DNA from: Burkholderia pyrrocinia
Lineage (GTDB): Bacteria; Pseudomonadota; Gammaproteobacteria; Burkholderiales; Burkholderiaceae
Reading direction: 5' to 3'
DNA length: 64,000 nt
Assembly: GCF_003330765.1 (NCBI RefSeq)
Contig: NZ_CP024902.1
Coordinates: forward strand, 1,674,001 to 1,738,000
In this document: positions 59,114 through 64,000 of the stretch, one piece after another
Position numbering within the stretch: the stretch's first letter is position 1
Layout of the letters: each line of letters starts with the position of its first letter
The notes under the pieces: generated by a model
Told to the model about the DNA's origin: nothing
Databases searched by the model: none
Seen by the model: the letters and a program-made list of their open reading frames with translations, nothing else
Program-made: the position numbers and the translations under genes

Positions 59114-60058
59114 TCAGCGCGGGGCGCTCCAGCCCTTGTAGCTTTTCACGTTGTCGCGCGTGATGAGCGTCGGCTCGATCAGGATCATCGGATTGGCCGG
59201 CTTCTGGCCGTTCATGATTCCGTAGCCGACGTTGACGGCCTGCTGCGCCATCGCCCACGGGTCCTGGCTCGACGACGCCTGCACCAGCGTGTTGGACTTG
59301 AGCGCCACCTCGATGTCGGGCGCGCCGTCGACCGACGTGATCACGATGCCCGGCCGGTTCAGCTGCTTCGCGGCGAGATCGCTGCCGATCGCCTGCGGGT
59401 CGTTGATCGTGAACACCGCATCGAGCTTCGGAAAGCGCGTCAGGTAGCCCTGCATCGCGTTCATCCCGCCTTCGCGCGAGCCCTTGCCATCCTGGTCGCT
59501 CGACAGCAGCTTGATGCCCGCGTTTTTCGCGAGCACGGTCTTGCAGCCGTTGACGCGATCGATCACGGCCGACACCTGCGGACCGTTCTCGATGATCACG
59601 TTGCCCTTGCCGTTGAGTTTCTTCGCGATGTAGTCGCACGCCAGCTCGCCGGCCTTCACGTTGTTGGTCTGCACTGTCGCGTTCGCGCCGGCCGCCGCGA
59701 CGTCGATCGCCACGACCGTGATGCCGGCCGCCTGCGCCTTCTTCACCGCCGGCTCGATCGCCTTCGGGTCGGTGGCGTTGAGCAGGATCATGTCGACGTG
59801 TGCGGAGATGAAGTTGTCGATCTGCGTGAACTGCTTGTTCAGGTCGTAGTCGGCCGACACGGCCGTGACCTTCGCATTCGGGTTGAGCTGCCTGGCGCGC
59901 GCCTCGGCGCCCTTGACGATCGTGACGAAGTACGGGTTGCCGAGCGACCCGACCGTGACGCCGATCGATTTGAGCGGCTTGTCGGCCGCGTGTGCGGCGG
60001 AAGCGCCGAATGCGAGTGCGCAGGCGACGGCGGTCAGGGCGGCTTTGTGCTTGAACAT
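59114..60058 (-). CDS. Sugar ABC transporter periplasmic binding protein
   Basis: This 314-residue protein has a signal peptide (1-25, ending AHA) and a type I periplasmic-binding fold of the RbsB group. IGVTVGSLGNPYFVTIVKGAEARARQL is at the start, DMILLNATDPKAIEPAVKKAQAAGI further on, and DPQAIGSDLAAKQL in the second lobe. It should deliver a mono-saccharide (fructose, ribose or similar) to the permease encoded 83 bp upstream on the same strand. Confidence 0.9.
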   Translation of the reverse strand: MFKHKAALTAVACALAFGASAAHAADKPLKSIGVTVGSLGNPYFVTIVKGAEARARQLNPNAKVTAVSADYDLNKQFTQIDNFISAHVDMILLNATDPKAIEPAVKKAQAAGITVVAIDVAAAGANATVQTNNVKAGELACDYIAKKLNGKGNVIIENGPQVSAVIDRVNGCKTVLAKNAGIKLLSSDQDGKGSREGGMNAMQGYLTRFPKLDAVFTINDPQAIGSDLAAKQLNRPGIVITSVDGAPDIEVALKSNTLVQASSSQDPWAMAQQAVNVGYGIMNGQKPANPMILIEPTLITRDNVKSYKGWSAPR

Positions 60059-60141
60059 GTCGTTGTGTCTCCGTGAGGTCGGTGGGCGGGCGGCGCAGGA
60101 GGACCTGCCTGCGCCGCAAGGTTGAATGGACGGGAAGGGTG

Positions 60142-61179
60142 TCAGGTGCGTGCCGAATCGCGCTGGCGATAGCGGTCGAGCGCGACGGCACCGATGATCA
60201 CGAGCCCCTTGATGATGTACTGCCAGATGTCGGACACGCCGAGCAGCACGAGACCGTTCGTCAGTACTGCGATGATCAGCGCGCCGATCAGTGTGCCGAC
60301 GATCGAGCCGACGCCGCCGACGAAGCTCGTGCCGCCGAGGATCACCGCGGCGATCGCGTCGAGTTCGTAGGACTGGCCGAGCTGCAGGCCGTTGGCTGCA
60401 TAGAGTCGCGCGGCCGACATCACCGCGCCGAGGCCCGCGAGCAGCCCCGACGCCGCATACACGAACAGCTGGATCGCCCGCACGTTGATGCCCGACAGGC
60501 GTGCCGCTTCCGGATTGCCGCCGACCGAATAGATCCGCATCCCGAGCACCGTGCGGCGCAGGATGAACCACGAGATCGCGATCACCGCGCACGCGATGAC
60601 GACGAGCCATGGCACGCCGAGGATCGTGCCGTTGCCGATGAACGCGAACGGCAGTTGCGGATTGAATAGGGTCGTGTCGTTGCCGATCAGGCGCGCGACG
60701 CCGCGCACGGCCGTCATCGCGCCGAGCGTGACGATGAACGGGGGCAGGCGCAGGAACGAGATCAGGCCGCCGTTGATCGCGCCGAACACGAGACCGACGG
60801 CGAGCGCGAAGGGCACGCCGAGCCAGCCCCAGCCCGGAATGGTCGACGCGAGCAGCGCCGCGACGGCCGCAGCGGCGAGCACCGAGCCGACCGACAGGTC
60901 GATGCCACCTGTCAGGATCACGAAGGTCATGCCGGCGGCGAGCACGATGTTGATCGACGCCTGCTGCGTGACGATCGACAGGTTCTGCAGCGTGAAGAAG
61001 CCGTCGGTCAGGAAGCCGAAGGCGATGCACAGCACCAGCAGCACCGGCAGCATGCCGGCGGTGCGGATCAGCGACTGCATGCGTGCGCGATGAGCGGCGG
61101 CGCGCAACTGGGGAGTACGATCGCCCACCGGATGGGCCGTCGCGGAAGCGAGGTTCCGCTGCTTGGTCGGGTTGATCAT
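60142..61179 (-). CDS. Sugar ABC transporter permease (CUT2, RbsC-like)
   Basis: The 345-residue permease has about 8-10 hydrophobic segments and family signatures INIVLAAGMTFVILTGGIDLSVGSVLA, GAMTAVRGVARLIGN and SYELDAIAAVILGGTSFVGGVGSIVGT. The first 40 residues are a polar extension before helix 1. It works with the ATPase encoded 41 bp upstream and the binding protein downstream. Confidence 0.93.
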   Translation of the reverse strand: MINPTKQRNLASATAHPVGDRTPQLRAAAHRARMQSLIRTAGMLPVLLVLCIAFGFLTDGFFTLQNLSIVTQQASINIVLAAGMTFVILTGGIDLSVGSVLAAAAVAALLASTIPGWGWLGVPFALAVGLVFGAINGGLISFLRLPPFIVTLGAMTAVRGVARLIGNDTTLFNPQLPFAFIGNGTILGVPWLVVIACAVIAISWFILRRTVLGMRIYSVGGNPEAARLSGINVRAIQLFVYAASGLLAGLGAVMSAARLYAANGLQLGQSYELDAIAAVILGGTSFVGGVGSIVGTLIGALIIAVLTNGLVLLGVSDIWQYIIKGLVIIGAVALDRYRQRDSART

Positions 61180-61220
61180 TTCGGTAACCTGAATGTAAGA
61201 GTGAAATGAAAGAGCGGGGC

Positions 61221-62774
61221 TCAGTGCGCGTCGGCGAGTTCGGCCTGCGAGCCGGTGGCGAGCGCGATGATGGCTTCCTGCGTGATGGGCGTGTGCGTGT
61301 GGCCGCCGAGTTCGCCCGCGATCTCGCCTTCGCGCATCACGAGCACGCGATCCGCGACGCCGATGATCTCCGGCAGCTCGCTCGAGATCACGATCACGCC
61401 CACGCCGGCACGGGCCAGTTCGTTGATGATCCGGTAGATTTCCGATTTCGCGCCGATGTCGACGCCGCGCGTCGGTTCGTCGAGGATCAGCACGCGCGGC
61501 TTCGTCTCGAGCAGGCGTGACAGCAGCACTTTCTGCTGGTTGCCGCCCGACAGCGCGCCGACGTTGACGTTCGCGTGGGGTACGCGGATCGACAGCGATG
61601 CAATCGCGTCGCGCGCGCGTTCGCCGCCGCGTGCGAGGTCGAGCGCGCCGAGTCGTGCATCGCGGTTGCAGACCGAGATGTTGATGTTGTCGCGCACGCT
61701 CATGTCGAGGAACAGGCCCTGGCGCTTGCGGTCCTCGGTCAGGTAGACGAGGCCCGCGTCGATCGCGGCGCGCGGCGAGTGCGCGCCGAACGTGCGGTCG
61801 CCCAGCTTCACGTCGCCGCGCACGCGCGGTTCGGCGCCGAAGATCAGCCGCGCGAGTTCGGTGCGGCCCGCGCCGACGAGCCCTGCGATGCCGAGCACCT
61901 CGCCGGCGTGCAGGTCGAGGCTGCAGCCGCGCACGCGCGCGCCGTCGGCGATGTCGCGTACCGACAGCAGCAGGTGGCCGGGGTCGTACGGCGCGTGTTC
62001 CTTCTTGTAGAAGCCGGAGATGTCGCGGCCGACCATCATCGCGACGAGGCGATCGGCCGACAGCGATTCGCGTTCGAGCGTGCCGACGTACGCGCCGTCG
62101 CGCAGCACCGACACGCGGTCGGACAGTTCGTAGATCTCCGCCATCCGGTGGCTGATGTAGATGATCGCGAGACCTTCCTCGCGCAACTGGCGGATCAGGC
62201 GGAACAGGTGCTCGGTCTCGCGCGACGACAGCGGCGTCGTCGGCTCGTCCATCACGAGGATGCGTGCGCGGGTGTGCACGGCGCGCGCGATCTCGACGAG
62301 CTGCTGTTCGGCGATCGACAGCGTGTCGACCAGCGTGTCGGGCCCGAACGATGCGCCCAGGCGCGCGAGTACGTCCTGGCAGCCGCGCGCCATCGCCGCG
62401 CGGTCGATCGTGCCCCAGCGCCGGTTGCCGCGCCGCAGTTCGCGGCCGACGTAGATGTTTTCCGCGACGGTCAGGTTCGGCGAAAGGCACAGCTCCTGGT
62501 AGATCACCGCGACGCCCGCATCGCGCGCGGCGAGCGGGCCGTCGATGTCGATGCGTTCGCCGTCGATCAGGATCTCGCCGCCGGCGTCGGCGCGGTACGC
62601 GCCCGACAGGATCTTCATCAGCGTCGACTTGCCCGCGCCGTTCTCGCCCATCAGCGAATGGATCTCGCCCGGATAAACGGTCAGGCTGACGTTGTCGAGT
62701 GCGCGTACGGCCGGGAATGTCTTGCTGATCCGGCGCATCTCGAGCAACGGGCGGGGCGACTCAGAACGCGACAT
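61221..62774 (-). CDS. Sugar ABC transporter ATP-binding protein (CUT2, two ATPase domains)
   Basis: The 517-residue protein has two fused ATPase domains as usual for RbsA/MglA. The first has Walker [10 protein letters not shown], signature [14 protein letters not shown] and Walker B ILVMDEPT. The second has a degenerate P-loop ([10 protein letters not shown]) but an intact [15 protein letters not shown] signature and [11 protein letters not shown]. The start at 62774 overlaps the end of the ROK regulator gene by 14 bp, so the two are probably coupled. Confidence 0.93.
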   Translation of the reverse strand: MSRSESPRPLLEMRRISKTFPAVRALDNVSLTVYPGEIHSLMGENGAGKSTLMKILSGAYRADAGGEILIDGERIDIDGPLAARDAGVAVIYQELCLSPNLTVAENIYVGRELRRGNRRWGTIDRAAMARGCQDVLARLGASFGPDTLVDTLSIAEQQLVEIARAVHTRARILVMDEPTTPLSSRETEHLFRLIRQLREEGLAIIYISHRMAEIYELSDRVSVLRDGAYVGTLERESLSADRLVAMMVGRDISGFYKKEHAPYDPGHLLLSVRDIADGARVRGCSLDLHAGEVLGIAGLVGAGRTELARLIFGAEPRVRGDVKLGDRTFGAHSPRAAIDAGLVYLTEDRKRQGLFLDMSVRDNINISVCNRDARLGALDLARGGERARDAIASLSIRVPHANVNVGALSGGNQQKVLLSRLLETKPRVLILDEPTRGVDIGAKSEIYRIINELARAGVGVIVISSELPEIIGVADRVLVMREGEIAGELGGHTHTPITQEAIIALATGSQAELADAH

Positions 62775-64000
62775 GGTTGACCTCCTGCGAGTCGGTGCGG
62801 GCGCCCTTGAGGATGCCGGCCCGCGGGGAAAAGTTGAAGAACATCGGCAGCGTGGCGGCGCCGATCGCACCGGCGTCGGCGCCGAACGTGCCGCGCACGA
62901 GCACCGGGGTGCCGCGCGCTTCGGGCGCGGTGGCCACGAGCGCCGCGCGCAGGCGTGTCGTGACCGCGTCGAGCAGGCCCGCGTCGGTATCTGCGTCGAG
63001 CACGACCACCGGCGCATCGACCACGCACAGCACCGCGCGCAACGCCGGCGCAAGCGCGTCGACGCAATCGTCGATCCATTCGTCGACGGCCGGCAGGCCG
63101 CGCGCGATGCACGCTTCGAGATCCGCGCGGTTCTCGACCGTCTCACCGTGATGGCGCAGATGGCGCACGAGCGCATGCAGCGACGCGCGCGCGAGCAGGA
63201 TGTCCCACGGGCCGCGCGGTGGCGGTGCGGATGCCAGCCGGCTCGGCGGCACCGGAATCACGGCGATGTCGCCCGCATTGCCGGTTACGCCGCGCAGGCA
63301 GTCGCCGTCGATCGCGATGCCGCCGCCGATCGCCGGCCCGATGAACAGGTAGACGAAATCGTCGCACTGCCGGCCGTATCCGTAGAACAGCTCGGCGATC
63401 GCGGCTGCGTTACCGTCGTTTTCGCCGAAGACGGGCAGCGACAGCGTGCGACCGAGGTCGCTCGCGAAATCGACGTCTTCCCATGCGTGGAACGTGTCGG
63501 GCGCGAGGCCGAGTTCGCGCATCCACGCGCCGAGGTTGTAAGGCTGCGCGACGCCGATGCCCGTCAGGCGGGCGCGGTCGTGGTCGGGGAGCAGGGCCTG
63601 CATCGCGTCGATGTCGTGACGCACGATCTCGAGCACGTCGGCGGGCGGAGGCAGCAGCATGTCGTGGGAGCGGCGGCCGAGCACGTCGCCCGCGAAGTTG
63701 ACCAGCGCAGTTTCGATGCGCATCCGGTCGAGATGGACGCCGATGCCGAACGCGCCGCGCGGGTCGAGGCGGATCAGCGATGCCGGCTGGCCGCGCTGGC
63801 CTTCGGTGCGGCCCGCGAATTCGATCAGCTTGGCGTCGGCGAGCGACGCGATGATGCTGCCGACCGCCGTGCCCGTCATGCTCGCGAGGCGGGCGAGATC
63901 GGCCTTCGACGCGCTGCCGGCACGGCGCAGCGTCTTCAGCAGCAGGCGCTCGTTGTAACGGCGCACGTTGGCCGAATTGCTTCCCTGGCCGATGTGCGGA
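62761..64000 (-). CDS. ROK family transcriptional regulator (5' end outside the window)
   Basis: A winged helix-turn-helix ([41 protein letters not shown]) is followed by a ROK domain ([23 protein letters not shown]). The frame stays open past the internal GTG at 63966 to the window edge. There it reads GQGSNSANV, the usual sequence before this motif, so the true start lies beyond 64000. The ROK zinc motif CxCGxxGC and its preceding GH are not present (GNAGD here), so the kinase fold is probably a sensor only. It likely represses the downstream sugar ABC operon until the sugar binds. Confidence 0.88.
   Translation of the reverse strand, partial: PHIGQGSNSANVRRYNERLLLKTLRRAGSASKADLARLASMTGTAVGSIIASLADAKLIEFAGRTEGQRGQPASLIRLDPRGAFGIGVHLDRMRIETALVNFAGDVLGRRSHDMLLPPPADVLEIVRHDIDAMQALLPDHDRARLTGIGVAQPYNLGAWMRELGLAPDTFHAWEDVDFASDLGRTLSLPVFGENDGNAAAIAELFYGYGRQCDDFVYLFIGPAIGGGIAIDGDCLRGVTGNAGDIAVIPVPPSRLASAPPPRGPWDILLARASLHALVRHLRHHGETVENRADLEACIARGLPAVDEWIDDCVDALAPALRAVLCVVDAPVVVLDADTDAGLLDAVTTRLRAALVATAPEARGTPVLVRGTFGADAGAIGAATLPMFFNFSPRAGILKGARTDSQEVNHVAF

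Overview
The window reads as a chromosomal segment of a Burkholderia species, most likely the Burkholderia cepacia complex. The basis is very GC-rich DNA with strong third-position G/C bias, a long-tailed second Hfq, the scpB-rluB-rimP-nusA-infB-rbfA-truB core block, a sucA-sucB-lpd-zapE block, and a Tad pilus locus next to them. The overall order resembles what I remember of chromosome 1 of B. cenocepacia; that is recollection, not a database result. No rRNA, tRNA, CRISPR array, complete insertion sequence or prophage was recognised.

Layout. 1-3.1 kb: a short IS5-type transposase-like protein, a LysR regulator and a PLP aminotransferase. 3.4-13.1 kb: chromosome and translation genes (scpB, rluB, then rimP-nusA-infB-rbfA-truB), the latter behind a promoter and an early intrinsic terminator that looks like an attenuator. 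13.2-18.2 kb (minus strand): a tripartite EmrAB/NodT-type drug efflux operon headed by a MarR regulator. 18.5-27.6 kb: typA, the 2-oxoglutarate dehydrogenase genes sucA-sucB-lpd, and zapE. 27.7-28.7 kb: a second short transposase-like protein and a DUF2147 protein.

28.9-33.8 kb (minus strand): two long, paralogous, repeat-rich lipoproteins followed by a two-partner-secretion (TpsB) type outer-membrane transporter with no conventional TpsA partner. This is the best candidate for an undescribed system. 33.8-34.5 kb is a relatively AT-rich intergenic region. 34.5-46.2 kb: a Tad/Flp pilus operon (flp, tadV, tadE-like, rcpC, rcpA, tadZ, tadA, tadB, tadC, tadD, DUF3613, tadG-like), followed by a sigma-54-dependent activator, a DUF2968 protein and a convergent hfq2.

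49.3-58.0 kb: a PXPV-type secreted protein, a DUF1571-like protein, fadD with a PsrA-like TetR regulator, an MFS carrier, a GNAT acetyltransferase, a ParB-like (ParBc_2) protein and a SulP transporter. 58.1-64.0 kb (minus strand): a sugar operon made of a ROK regulator, ABC ATPase, permease, periplasmic binding protein and PfkB kinase. The ROK gene runs off the right edge of the window.
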